From positions 1 through 15,812 of the forward strand of contig CAMLJW010000074.1 in NCBI GenBank assembly GCA_946480485.1: a stretch of DNA of 15,812 bases, read 5' to 3'. Every line of letters begins with the position of its first letter. Within the stretch, counting starts at the first letter, position 1. The translations under genes and the position numbers were made by a program. This DNA comes from an uncultured Streptomyces sp. GTDB lineage: Bacteria > Actinomycetota > Actinomycetes > Streptomycetales > Streptomycetaceae. Shown piece after piece: positions 1 to 6,564 of the stretch. The notes beneath the pieces are model-generated. The model saw only the letters and a program-made list of their open reading frames with translations. It searched no databases and had not been told where the DNA came from.

Positions 1-1609
1 GCACGCCGCCGTCCGTCTTGACCATGTAGTCGGCCTTGACGATGTCCGTGGTCATCCTGTCCATGGACTGACCGAGGGTGACACCGAGCACGGTCAGAGC
101 GCTGACCAGCGTGAGGCCGATGGCCAGCGCGGAGGCGGTGGCGCCGGTACGGCGCGGGCTGCGTACCGCGTTCTGGCCCGCGAGGGTGCCGGAGACCCCG
201 AAGCCGCGCCGCAGCAGTGGCCGTACGAACGCGATCACGGGCCGGGACAGCAACGGGATCAGCACGATGACACCCATCACCGCGAGGAAGGCACCGAACC
301 CGACGAGCCCCCCGCCCTGGGAGCCGCCGGTCCCGGCGCCCGCGACGACGACCGCCGCGCCGAGCAGCGTGATGATGCCGCCGAGCACGTTCCGCAGGAT
401 CAGGGACCTGGTGGTGGCGGGCAGGTGCGCGCTGCCGATCGCCGCGACCGGCGGGATCTTCGCGGCGCGACGGGCCGGCAGCCAGGCGGCCACCATCGTG
501 ACCAGGACACCGACGACAGCCGTGACCAGGACGGTCGTCGACGTGACGACCAGCGGCCCGTCCGGGATCTTCCCGCCGCCGAAATCGACCGTGGCACGTG
601 CTACGGCAGCCATGGCGGCGCCGAGCCCGAGCCCGGCGGCCGCGCCCACCGCGCCGACCGCCATCGCCTCGATCAGCACGGACCGGGTGACCTGCCTGCG
701 GGAGGCGCCGACCGCGCGCAGCAGCGCGAGTTCCCTGGTGCGCTGGGCGGCCAGCATGGTGAAGGTGTTGGCGATCAGGAAGACACTGACGAAGAGCGCG
801 ACCCCGGCGAAGGCGAACAGGATCCCACTGAGCAGCGTCGCGTCTCCCTCCACCATTTTGGCCTCCTCGTCGGTGAGTTGCCGACCCGTCTTGGCCTTCG
901 CGGAGTCCGGAAGCACCTTGCCGACGGCGGCGGCGAGCTCGGGGCTCGAAACGCCGGGGGCGGCGGTGACGGTGACGTACTCATAGAAACCCGGCTGGAG
1001 GAAAAGCCGCTGAGCGACCGGCGTGTCGAACAGCACCAGGCTGCCGCCTGCGGCCACCAAGTCATTGTCGGTGGTGAAGGTGCCGGAGAGTTTGTACGTC
1101 TTCGCCGGCCCCTTGAGGGCGACGGGCACGGTGTCGCCGACGTCGTAACCACCCTTCTCGGCGGTGTCCTTGTCGAGCGCGATCTGTCCGGGACCGGTGG
1201 GCCCGCTGCCGTCGGTGAACGCATAGAACGGGTCCTTGCCGTCCTTGCCGGGGGCGAAGTTGGCGGCCGAGTTGAACAGGCCACTGGCGATGAGTCCGCC
1301 GTCCTTGTCGGCGACGTAGGCGTCCCCGGAGACCCGCCCGGCGGCTTCGTCGACCCCGTCGAGTCGGGCGACCTCGTCGAGCGTCTTCCGACTGATGCCG
1401 GGGGATTCGCCGACGTAGCCGGTGTTCTCCACGACCTGGACGTCCACGTGGGCGTAGCTCTTGGCCGTCTGGCTGCTGGAGGCGTTTTCGTAGGTGTCGG
1501 TGAAGATCAGGGTGCCGGAGACGAACGCGACGCCAAGCATGACGGCGAGCACGGTCATCAGCAGTCTGGCCTTGTGCGCGAGGACATTGCGCAGGGCTGT
1601 GCGGAACAT
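1..1609 (-). CDS. ABC transporter permease, FtsX/MacB type (partial, 3' end outside window)
   Basis: Translating the minus strand from the ATG at 1609 gives 536 uninterrupted codons to the window edge. The N-terminus, MFRTALRNVLAHKARLLMT, followed by a hydrophobic stretch to about residue 35, is the usual first membrane helix of MacB/LolC-type permeases. A long extracytoplasmic domain follows (about residues 40-250). Then come a second helix and the cytoplasmic-loop motif ending RELALLRAVGASRRQV, which is typical of FtsX-domain permeases, and further hydrophobic segments. Proteins of this family work with a LolD/MacB-type ATPase to export or extract lipophilic or peptide substrates; the substrate here cannot be told. 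The partner ATPase ends 152 bp upstream on the same strand, so the two are probably co-transcribed. An AGGA-type ribosome site lies just before the ATG. The C-terminal part lies off the left edge. Confidence 0.93.
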   Translation of the reverse strand, partial: MFRTALRNVLAHKARLLMTVLAVMLGVAFVSGTLIFTDTYENASSSQTAKSYAHVDVQVVENTGYVGESPGISRKTLDEVARLDGVDEAAGRVSGDAYVADKDGGLIASGLFNSAANFAPGKDGKDPFYAFTDGSGPTGPGQIALDKDTAEKGGYDVGDTVPVALKGPAKTYKLSGTFTTDNDLVAAGGSLVLFDTPVAQRLFLQPGFYEYVTVTAAPGVSSPELAAAVGKVLPDSAKAKTGRQLTDEEAKMVEGDATLLSGILFAFAGVALFVSVFLIANTFTMLAAQRTRELALLRAVGASRRQVTRSVLIEAMAVGAVGAAAGLGLGAAMAAVARATVDFGGGKIPDGPLVVTSTTVLVTAVVGVLVTMVAAWLPARRAAKIPPVAAIGSAHLPATTRSLILRNVLGGIITLLGAAVVVAGAGTGGSQGGGLVGFGAFLAVMGVIVLIPLLSRPVIAFVRPLLRRGFGVSGTLAGQNAVRSPRRTGATASALAIGLTLVSALTVLGVTLGQSMDRMTTDIVKADYMVKTDGGV

Positions 1610-1687
1610 GGTGGTGTGTCCTGGTGATGTGAGGGGAGGACGGAAAACGATCAGGGGGCGCGTGTGGGTCCGTACGGCTCGGTTCGG

Positions 1688-1774
1688 TCCGGTTCGGCTC
1701 AGCTCGTACGGCGCTCGCTCGTACGGCCCGGTTCGGCTCAGGACGTACGGCCCGGTTCGGCTCAGCTCGTACGG
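1688..1774 (-). repeat. 24-bp tandem repeat at the 3' end of the ABC ATPase gene
   Basis: On the minus strand the unit CCGTACGAGCTGAGCCGAAC plus CGGG occurs at 1751-1774. A copy with two changed bases follows directly at 1727-1750. After a shortened, 15-nt piece, a third nearly exact copy lies at 1688-1711, and half-units continue toward 1672. The first copy contains the last codons and the TGA stop of the ATPase gene (Arg-Thr-Ser-stop). Because the period is a multiple of three, each later copy keeps a stop in the same frame. The array fills most of the gap before the permease. Confidence 0.75.
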
Positions 1775-2541
1775 AACTTGGTGTCGAAGGCCTTCATGAG
1801 ATCGAGGACCCCGTCCGCGGTGGGCGCGTACATCTCGTCGACGATCCGCCCGTCGGCGAGGAAGATGACCCGGTCCGCGTAGGACGCCGCGACGGGATCA
1901 TGGGTGACCATGACGACGGTCTGACCCAGATCCCGTACGGACTCACGCAGGAACCCGAGGACCTCGGCACCCGCGCGCGAGTCCAGGTTGCCGGTCGGCT
2001 CGTCCCCGAAGACGATGTCCGGCCTGGAGGCGAGCGCCCGTGCGACGGCGACGCGCTGCTGCTGGCCGCCGGAGAGTTGGGCAGGACGGTGGCGGAGCCG
2101 ACCGGACAGGCCGACCATCTGAATGACGGTGTCCAGCCACTGCTTGTCCGGCTCCCGGCCCGCGATGTCCATGGGAAGCGTGATGTTCTCAAGTGCGGTG
2201 AGGGTCGGCAGCAGGTTGAACGCCTGGAAGATGAAGCCGATCTTGTCCCGGCGGAGTTTGGTGAGCTGCGCGTCCGTCAGGGACCCGAGCTCGATGTCGC
2301 CGACGCGGACCGAGCCGGAGGAGAAACTGTCCAGCCCGGCGACGCAGTGCATCAGCGTGGACTTGCCGGACCCGGAGGGCCCCATGATCGCGGTGAACTG
2401 GGACTGCCCGAAGCCGACACTGACCTGGTCGAGGGCGACCACCTGGGTCTCGCCCCGTCCGTAGACCTTGCAGAGCTCTGTGGCGCGGGCCGCTACGGCG
2501 GGAAGGGCGGTGCGGGGGCCGGTGGGCGAGGCGGTGGTCAC
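1762..2541 (-). CDS. ABC transporter ATP-binding protein, MacB/LolD type
   Basis: This 259-residue protein has all the ABC ATPase motifs. The Walker A loop GPSGSGKST is at residues 54-62, the Q-loop glutamine is at 106, the signature [14 protein letters not shown] is at 156-169, Walker B with DEPTGNLD is at 176-187, and the switch histidine is at 214. The pattern [13 protein letters not shown] D-loop and the [21 protein letters not shown] region mark the MacB/LolD/FtsE subfamily. It energises the FtsX-like permease encoded next on the same strand. A longer reading from an ATG at 2664 exists, but I chose the GTG at 2541. It has GGAG eight bases upstream, and homologues begin shortly before the ATELCKVYG strand. 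The stop codon lies inside the first copy of a tandem repeat. Confidence 0.95.
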   Translation of the reverse strand: MTTASPTGPRTALPAVAARATELCKVYGRGETQVVALDQVSVGFGQSQFTAIMGPSGSGKSTLMHCVAGLDSFSSGSVRVGDIELGSLTDAQLTKLRRDKIGFIFQAFNLLPTLTALENITLPMDIAGREPDKQWLDTVIQMVGLSGRLRHRPAQLSGGQQQRVAVARALASRPDIVFGDEPTGNLDSRAGAEVLGFLRESVRDLGQTVVMVTHDPVAASYADRVIFLADGRIVDEMYAPTADGVLDLMKAFDTKFRTS

Positions 2542-3090
2542 GGGTACTACTCCGATCGACGGCAGAGGCAGCGCAGGGCGCAGGCCGCACAGACGGACGT
2601 AGACCGCCGCAGACAGCACATGGACGCGGCAGTCCAGGCCCCACCCTGCTGGGAACGTCTCCATCGTCCGGTTCGTACAGGCCCCTGCGCATCAGCCCAT
2701 ATGCCGACCACCTGGGTCTGATGCGAGACCCGGTTTGGTCATCCTCAGGTATGCCGTTGCGTCAGCTCCGGGTAGGACGCCCCTCTGGAAACCCCGCGCG
2801 TGAGGTAAGGAGCGCGCGATACACGCTCTGGCGTCAGATGGGGCACGTCATCCCTTGAGGGCGAAACCGTCAGAGACGCTCGCACGGGATCCGTACGAAC
2901 GTCTCCGACGGCTTCGCGTCCCGCAGCCGCGCGAGGTGTCCGGGGCCCGTCTCCCGTTCGCCCTTGCCGAGGATGTCGCCCGTCTCCACTACCTCGTACG
3001 GGGGTGGGGCTCCACTCAGAACCCATCAGCTCAACACCCATCAGGCCCAGCCGACCGGGCTGGGAACAGGCCATGGCGGGAAAACTCCTC
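2542..3090. other. 549-bp region without a convincing gene
   Basis: No reading frame here has a recognisable product, a good ribosome site and Streptomyces-like codon use. It holds the 5' region of the ABC operon and the 3' region of the secreted-protein gene that ends at 3091. Two structures stand out. One is a perfect 6-bp inverted repeat GGGTCT-N6-AGACCC at 2714-2731, which could be an operator or a small hairpin upstream of the ABC genes. The other is the long hairpin at 2861-2917, listed separately. A frame of 126 codons on the minus strand (2745-3125) overlaps the secreted-protein gene and looks like noise. Confidence 0.6.
2861..2917 (-). terminator. Long RNA hairpin, possible terminator
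   Basis: The arms 2861-2887 and 2891-2917 are inverted repeats of 27 bases around a 3-base centre. They differ at four positions. In minus-strand RNA all four become G-U wobbles, so all 27 pairs can form; in plus-strand RNA the same four are A-C mismatches. The element lies 174 nt downstream of the secreted-protein stop and 320 nt upstream of the ABC ATPase start. It has no U-tract, only UUU near its 3' end. A terminator or attenuator is the simplest reading, but a processed RNA or the end of a lost mobile element is also possible. Confidence 0.55.
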
Positions 3091-3555
3091 TCAGTCCGGG
3101 GTACAGCCGCCGTCAACATTGTCACCCGTATATCTGACGTGGCGGTTCGCCGTGACGAGAAAACACTGATCCCGATTAAGAGGGAATTCTTTATCCACGT
3201 GCATGCCTTGAATTGATTCGGTGACTTTCACTCTGATCGTCCCGCCGTCGCCACCGTTTGTGAAATACCACAGCGCGTAATCCCCGCTCTTGGGACCTTC
3301 CTTCCAGTGGTAAACCTCCTGGCCCTTACCGTCCTTCAGCCACGCCTCACCCTTCCAACGGGGAAGACCATGGGTCGCTATGTGAATGAAGTGCTTGTTT
3401 CCCGCGTCGGGATCCGCGGTTTGGGCCGACGGTTGGGGCGCCTTCTGGTCTGCGTTGGCCGATGGCAGCAGGGCGATGACGATCCCGCCGGTCGACAGTG
3501 CCGCTGCGATCGCCAGGAGCCGGATCCTCTTGCTCTTTGAGCTCCTCTTAGCCAC
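3091..3555 (-). CDS. Small secreted protein of unknown function, paralogue A
   Basis: This is a 154-residue protein with a clear Sec signal peptide. A Lys/Arg-rich start (residues 2-12) precedes a hydrophobic core to about residue 30 and a likely cleavage site after SANA (residue 35). The mature part is about 119 residues and includes DGKGQEVYHW. Only two cysteines are present, C131 and C151. The neighbouring paralogue at 4279-4752 has an almost identical signal peptide and aligns along its length, but it has four cysteines; here positions 1 and 2 are replaced (GNK and TNGGD). The GTG start at 3555 was chosen over an ATG at 3636 because GGAG lies six bases before it and the paralogue starts at the same point. 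I do not recognise a named family. Confidence 0.85.
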   Translation of the reverse strand: MAKRSSKSKRIRLLAIAAALSTGGIVIALLPSANADQKAPQPSAQTADPDAGNKHFIHIATHGLPRWKGEAWLKDGKGQEVYHWKEGPKSGDYALWYFTNGGDGGTIRVKVTESIQGMHVDKEFPLNRDQCFLVTANRHVRYTGDNVDGGCTPD

Positions 3556-3685
3556 ACTCTGCTCCGTTTCTCGAGACTTCCCTGTGCGTTTACCTCGAGG
3601 ATCATTCGGGCGGGCTCGCGGCACCGACAGAGTCAAATGCCCCTACCGGCAGGTTGCTTGAGGTGCCGTCGCCCACACCGCGCGG
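3556..3685 (-). promoter_or_regulatory. Upstream region of paralogue A, duplicated upstream of paralogue B
   Basis: This stretch matches 4753-4880 closely, at roughly 85% by eye. The most conserved block, reading with the gene, contains AACCTGCC, GTAGGG and CATTTGACTCTGTCGGTGCC. TTGACT could be a -35 element, but no convincing -10 box follows at 17 bases, so an alternative sigma factor is possible. At 3660-3679 lies a degenerate inverted repeat that keeps the core GTG-N8-CAC of the perfect CRP-type palindrome found at the same distance from paralogue B. Its outer bases are mismatched. Confidence 0.55.
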
Positions 3686-3926
3686 GGCGCCGCTGTCCTT
3701 GCATGAGATCTTTTGCAGGCCTTCGCCTGGTGATTCGCTGCAACCGCTGGTCGGTTGCGCTTGGTTCCTGGGCGTCCAGGAGGTGGGCGAGGCACTCGGA
3801 TGGCTGTGCCACCGCGAGGTGGCGCAGCCGGACGTCGGCGTGCCGGAGATGGCGATGCAGTCGAAGCGGGCGCGGGTGTCGACGACGATGCCGCTCGGTG
3901 GTGGCGGCCTGCTGTTTGGCTTTGGC
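3686..3926. other. Unassigned stretch between paralogue A and the intron scar
   Basis: About 240 bp beyond the duplicated upstream region. One open frame on the minus strand passes through it (part of 3633-4223), but the product is rich in Arg and His and resembles nothing I know. The same stretch is also open on the plus strand, as expected for GC-rich DNA. It may be the 3' exon or host sequence into which the group II intron inserted. I see no motif that assigns it. Confidence 0.4.
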
Positions 3927-4278
3927 CGGCCGAGTGGCCGAGAGGAGTCTCCCCTCGGCCTTCACAGATCCGTACGTGACGATCTCTCGTCCTACGGCTC
4001 TTGTCGCTCTGGGGTCACCAGGCGCCGGGGGGCTTGGGTGGTCCAGGCCCAGTGAGCGAAGAACCGGGGTCCTCCGACGGCCTGGTTGCACACCGCTGTG
4101 GCTTGGTTCCTGCCCCGCAGTCGTTTGAACTTCTTGCGCATCCACCGCACCAGGCAGGCGTAGACGCGTTCCAGGAGAGGATAGAGGGCCGACTGGTGGA
4201 AGGTCCCTCAGTAAGCCATCCATCCCCGAATGATCGGGTTGATGAACCGAGCGGGATCTGCTTCGGTCAGGCTGATTT
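3927..4278 (-). mobile_element. Decayed group II intron, 3' fragment
   Basis: Reading the minus strand, the fragment holds the end of the intron-encoded maturase followed by RNA domains V and VI. Domain V spans 3967-4000 and has the canonical length of 34 nt. It begins GAGCCGTAGG, has a GAGA loop and ends ACGTACGGATC. The basal stem pairs except for one G-A clash where known introns have a G-U pair. Domain VI (about 3927-3966) forms a 10-bp stem, GGCCGAGGGG with CCTCTCGGCC, followed by ACTC. The 5' part of the intron (domains I-IV and most of the reverse transcriptase) is missing, so it cannot splice or move by itself. It abuts the stop codon of paralogue B. The exact 3' end is uncertain by a few bases. 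Confidence 0.82.
3992..4266 (-). pseudogene. Group II intron reverse transcriptase/maturase, C-terminal remnant
   Basis: The minus-strand frame reads LTEADPARFINPIIRGWMAY, then a TGA at 4208-4210. It continues in the same frame with HQSALYPLLERVYACLVRW, MRKKFKRLRGRNQ and FFAHWAW before ending at TAG (3992-3994) inside domain V. The pattern of INP-RGW, the basic KKFKRLR segment and a final FAHW is the conserved maturase and DNA-binding end of group II intron-encoded proteins. Intact relatives run to roughly 400-600 residues; only about 90 codons remain here. The internal stop stands where relatives have a tyrosine-rich YYG motif. No start or ribosome site is present. It is a dead fragment. Confidence 0.85.
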
Positions 4279-4752
4279 TTACGGTTCTACGCACTTAATT
4301 ACCGCCGACTGTATGAGCGTATATGGCACAATCTCCCAGCAGTAGTTTTTGCTGAGGTCCAGATTCAGGTAAGAGTGCCGCTGTGGATTTCTGCTGCTGC
4401 CTGCGACGTCGATCCAGATGTGCGCTTTCCCGTTGTCACCGCAGTAGGTGAACTCCCAGAAGGTCCCGTGCCCGGGGTCCTTATCCAGTTCCTCCCAGTG
4501 GTAAACTTGCTTGCCCTTGCCGTCTTTCAGGTCCCCACGAACCGACCACTTGTTGGCCAGTTTATCGGAGGACTTGACCTGGAAATGGTTTCGCTGACAG
4601 TTGCCGGCATCCTTGGTTTCCACCGTCGGTTGGGGCGCCCGCTGGTCTGCGTTGGCCGACGGCAGCAGGGCGATGACGATGCCGCCGGTGGACAGTGCCG
4701 CTGCGATCGCCGCGAGCCGGATCTTCTTATTCCTGCTCTTTCTCTTGGCCAC
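4279..4752 (-). CDS. Small secreted protein of unknown function, paralogue B
   Basis: This 157-residue protein is the sister of the one at 3091-3555. The signal peptide (basic residues 3-12, hydrophobic core to about 30, cleavage after SANA at 35) is almost the same. The mature domain shares the segment LKDGKGKQVYHW and an aromatic strand around FWEFTYCGDNG. Four cysteines, C52, C104, C138 and C154, suggest two disulfides in the exported protein. The GTG start has GGAG six bases upstream, just as in the paralogue. Base composition is somewhat less GC-rich than its neighbours, with AAA, ATA and GTA codons, which may point to transfer or relaxed selection. It is preceded by a CRP-type palindrome and followed directly by the group II intron scar. 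Function unknown; size and disulfides would suit an inhibitor or signalling protein, but this is a guess. Confidence 0.87.
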   Translation of the reverse strand: MAKRKSRNKKIRLAAIAAALSTGGIVIALLPSANADQRAPQPTVETKDAGNCQRNHFQVKSSDKLANKWSVRGDLKDGKGKQVYHWEELDKDPGHGTFWEFTYCGDNGKAHIWIDVAGSSRNPQRHSYLNLDLSKNYCWEIVPYTLIQSAVIKCVEP

Positions 4753-4857
4753 GTCCCGCTCCGTCTCTCAAGAGTCTCCTGTGCGTTTCCTGGAGGATTA
4801 TTCGGGCGGGTTCGCGGCACCGACAGAGTCAAATGTCCCTACTGGCAGGTTACTTGC
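4753..4857 (-). promoter_or_regulatory. Upstream region of paralogue B, conserved with paralogue A
   Basis: The sequence between the start codon and the CRP-like palindrome repeats that upstream of paralogue A with few changes, mostly transitions. It includes the conserved CATTTGACTCTGTCGGTGCC block and GAAT(A/G)ATCC nearer the gene. This conservation over non-coding DNA suggests that the promoter and leader were duplicated along with the gene. Confidence 0.55.
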
Positions 4858-4877
4858 GATGTGACGTCGCTCACATC
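4858..4877. promoter_or_regulatory. CRP/FNR-type palindrome
   Basis: GATGTGA-CGTCGC-TCACATC is a perfect 7-bp inverted repeat with a 6-bp spacer, and it contains TGTGA-N6-TCACA, the classical CRP consensus. Streptomyces Crp is known to bind related GTG/CAC-type sites. It lies 105 bp upstream of the paralogue B start and 12 bp beyond the sigma-factor stop, so paralogue B is the likely target. A hairpin terminator for the sigma gene is less likely because no T-run follows. Confidence 0.6.
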
Positions 4878-4889
4878 ACCGACTCCCCG

Positions 4890-5540
4890 TCACGCGGCGG
4901 CCGGTACTGCCGGTGCGGGCGCCTCGGCGTCGTCGAGCAGGTCCATGAGCATCACCCGGGCGCGGGCCACCCGGGAGCGGACCGTGCCGACGGGACAGTC
5001 GCTGATCTGGGCCGCCTCCGCGTACGGCAGTCCCACCAGCTGGGTGAGGACGAACGCCTCCCGGCGTTCGTCGGGCAGCTCGGCCAGCAGGTCGAGCAGC
5101 GCGACGCCGTCGTCGAAGCCGGGCAGACCGCGCGGCTGGGCGAGCTCGACGGCCAGCTGCCACTCCGGCAGGCCGGACAGGCGGGGCCGGGCGGCGGCAT
5201 GGCGAAAGCTGTCGATCACCGAACGGCGGGCGATGGACAGCAGCCAGGAGCGTGCCGACGAACGTCCCTCGAAGCGGTGCAGGCTGCCGAGGGCACGTAG
5301 GAACGTCTCCTGTACCAGGTCGTCGACGGCCTGGGGATCGGCGCAGAGGTGGGCGACATAGCGCTGGACGTCACGATGCAGGGCTCGTACGAAACGCTCG
5401 ACGGCGTTCGGGTCACCGCCGCGGGCGGCGAGTGCCCATGCCGTTGTCGACTCGTCCAGCGATGCCCTTGTGCCGCGTTCGTCGCCCTCTGTGTCGTCAT
5501 CGCCTGTGTGGCGTGAGACGGGCAGGACAGAAGTGATCAC
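4890..5540 (-). CDS. ECF-type RNA polymerase sigma factor
   Basis: The 216-residue product has the two-domain layout of ECF sigma factors. Sigma-2 is at about residues 36-112, with the region 2 motif DDLVQETFLRAL at 73-84 and the region 2.4 segment ending RSWLLSIARRSVID. Sigma-4 is at about 146-202, with a helix-turn-helix, LPYAEAAQISDCPVGTVRSR. There is no third domain and no anti-sigma fusion. A longer frame reaches 5921, but the GTG at 5540 was chosen because AAGGA precedes it at the right distance and the family motifs begin soon after. The gene upstream on the same strand, 158 bp away, encodes a His/Met-rich membrane protein that could be its sensor or cognate regulator. No ZAS-type anti-sigma factor is encoded nearby. 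Its target promoters are unknown; the two secreted-protein genes downstream are candidates. Confidence 0.93.
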   Translation of the reverse strand: MITSVLPVSRHTGDDDTEGDERGTRASLDESTTAWALAARGGDPNAVERFVRALHRDVQRYVAHLCADPQAVDDLVQETFLRALGSLHRFEGRSSARSWLLSIARRSVIDSFRHAAARPRLSGLPEWQLAVELAQPRGLPGFDDGVALLDLLAELPDERREAFVLTQLVGLPYAEAAQISDCPVGTVRSRVARARVMLMDLLDDAEAPAPAVPAAA

Positions 5541-5698
5541 CTGGTGTCCTTCTCGGGGTCTCCGGGGAACCGCATCGCCGCACTGAAGGGAGCGGCCGTC
5601 AGCGTTCCGTTGAAAGGGGATGCGGCCGTACGGCGCCTGCGCGGGCGTACGGCTGATCTCCGAGGCACGTACGGGTCGCCTCGGGTTGCCGGCTGTCG

Positions 5699-6373
5699 TC
5701 AGGCGACAGCGGTCCCCATGGGCGGGCCCCGAGAGGTGATCGCGTAGTGGAGAAGGAGCCGCCTCGGTGACTGGTCTTCGCGGCGGCGTGCGTGGACGCG
5801 TGTGCGATGCGGTGGGACGGGCAGTGCGAGCAGCAGCCGCAGCGGTGCGGCCAGCCATCCGGCCACGGCCCGCAGGATACGAAAGGCGGCGCACTCTCCG
5901 TACGCGAGCCAGAGACCGCACAGCAGCGCGGCCAGCAGGTGGGCCGCGAGCATACCGAACGACGAAGAACCGCTCATCGTATGCCCGGTGTGTTCCATGT
6001 GCCCCGTGCTCACTTGGCTCATGTCCGCAAGGTCCATGGGCATCGAGCCCATATGCGTCGAACCCGTGTCGTGGTTCGTGGAGCCCTCGCCCGTGGACGC
6101 CCGCGCCCTGCCCGCAACCTCCTGCGGCACGAGCGAGAAGGCAGAGTGAAGGACCGCCTGCAGCACCACCACGACGGACACGATCAACGGGATTCCCCGC
6201 TCACGCCCCGCCAGGCACCAGCCCACGACGCCCGCCACGGCAGCTCCGCCGACAAGCGCCAGCCCCGGAACACGGCTGCCGGACAGCATGACGTGACCCA
6301 GGGCGGCGAGCAGCACGCAGACGGCCGCGAACACCGCGGCCCGTAACGTGCGAGAACACCACCCGGCAGCCAT
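5699..6373 (-). CDS. Integral membrane protein with His/Met-rich loop
   Basis: This is a 224-residue protein with about five hydrophobic helices (around residues 9-31, 36-56, 61-83, 139-159 and 163-186). Between helices three and four is a loop dense in His and Met (101-133, including THMGSMPMD and HMEHTGHTM), a composition seen in copper-handling proteins. The C-terminal 35 residues are basic and probably cytoplasmic. The ATG at 6373 has GAGG about ten bases upstream. The ECF sigma-factor gene follows on the same strand after 158 bp, so the two may be one transcription unit with this protein as metal sensor or sigma regulator. The metal role is inferred from composition only. I do not recall a named family with certainty. 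Confidence 0.8.
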   Translation of the reverse strand: MAAGWCSRTLRAAVFAAVCVLLAALGHVMLSGSRVPGLALVGGAAVAGVVGWCLAGRERGIPLIVSVVVVLQAVLHSAFSLVPQEVAGRARASTGEGSTNHDTGSTHMGSMPMDLADMSQVSTGHMEHTGHTMSGSSSFGMLAAHLLAALLCGLWLAYGECAAFRILRAVAGWLAAPLRLLLALPVPPHRTRVHARRREDQSPRRLLLHYAITSRGPPMGTAVA

Positions 6374-6484
6374 GGCGCATCATCCTCACATCCCGGCATC
6401 AGCCTCACGTGGTGGTACGGAAACAGGCCCCGCACCGCACTCAACACAGGTCATGTGATCCAGGCCACAGCGGCATGACACAGG

Positions 6485-6497
6485 TGTCCCCGGGACA
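6485..6497. promoter_or_regulatory. Odd palindrome TGTCCC-C-GGGACA upstream of the membrane-protein gene
   Basis: A perfect 6-bp inverted repeat around one base lies 112 bp upstream of the membrane-protein start, in the 191-bp gap after the ATPase gene. It could be a repressor site for the membrane protein-sigma unit. In DNA this rich in G and C such palindromes also occur by chance. Confidence 0.25.
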
Positions 6498-6564
6498 TCC
6501 GCCCCCGAACAACCGCCCCGGAACAACCACCCGGGGGCATTCGACCAGGGCCCGTCGGCCCGTT

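Noticed and set aside
425..1627. 400-codon open frame on the plus strand
   Set aside because: It is the opposite-strand shadow of the FtsX-like permease, with a Gly/Asp/Arg-biased product and no family motifs.
2745..3125. 126-codon open frame on the minus strand
   Set aside because: It overlaps the end of secreted protein A, lacks a ribosome site and includes the long hairpin; no recognisable product.
3633..4223. 196-codon open frame on the minus strand between the secreted-protein genes
   Set aside because: Part of it overlaps the maturase remnant in another frame and crosses intron domains V and VI; the product is Arg/His-rich and unlike known proteins.
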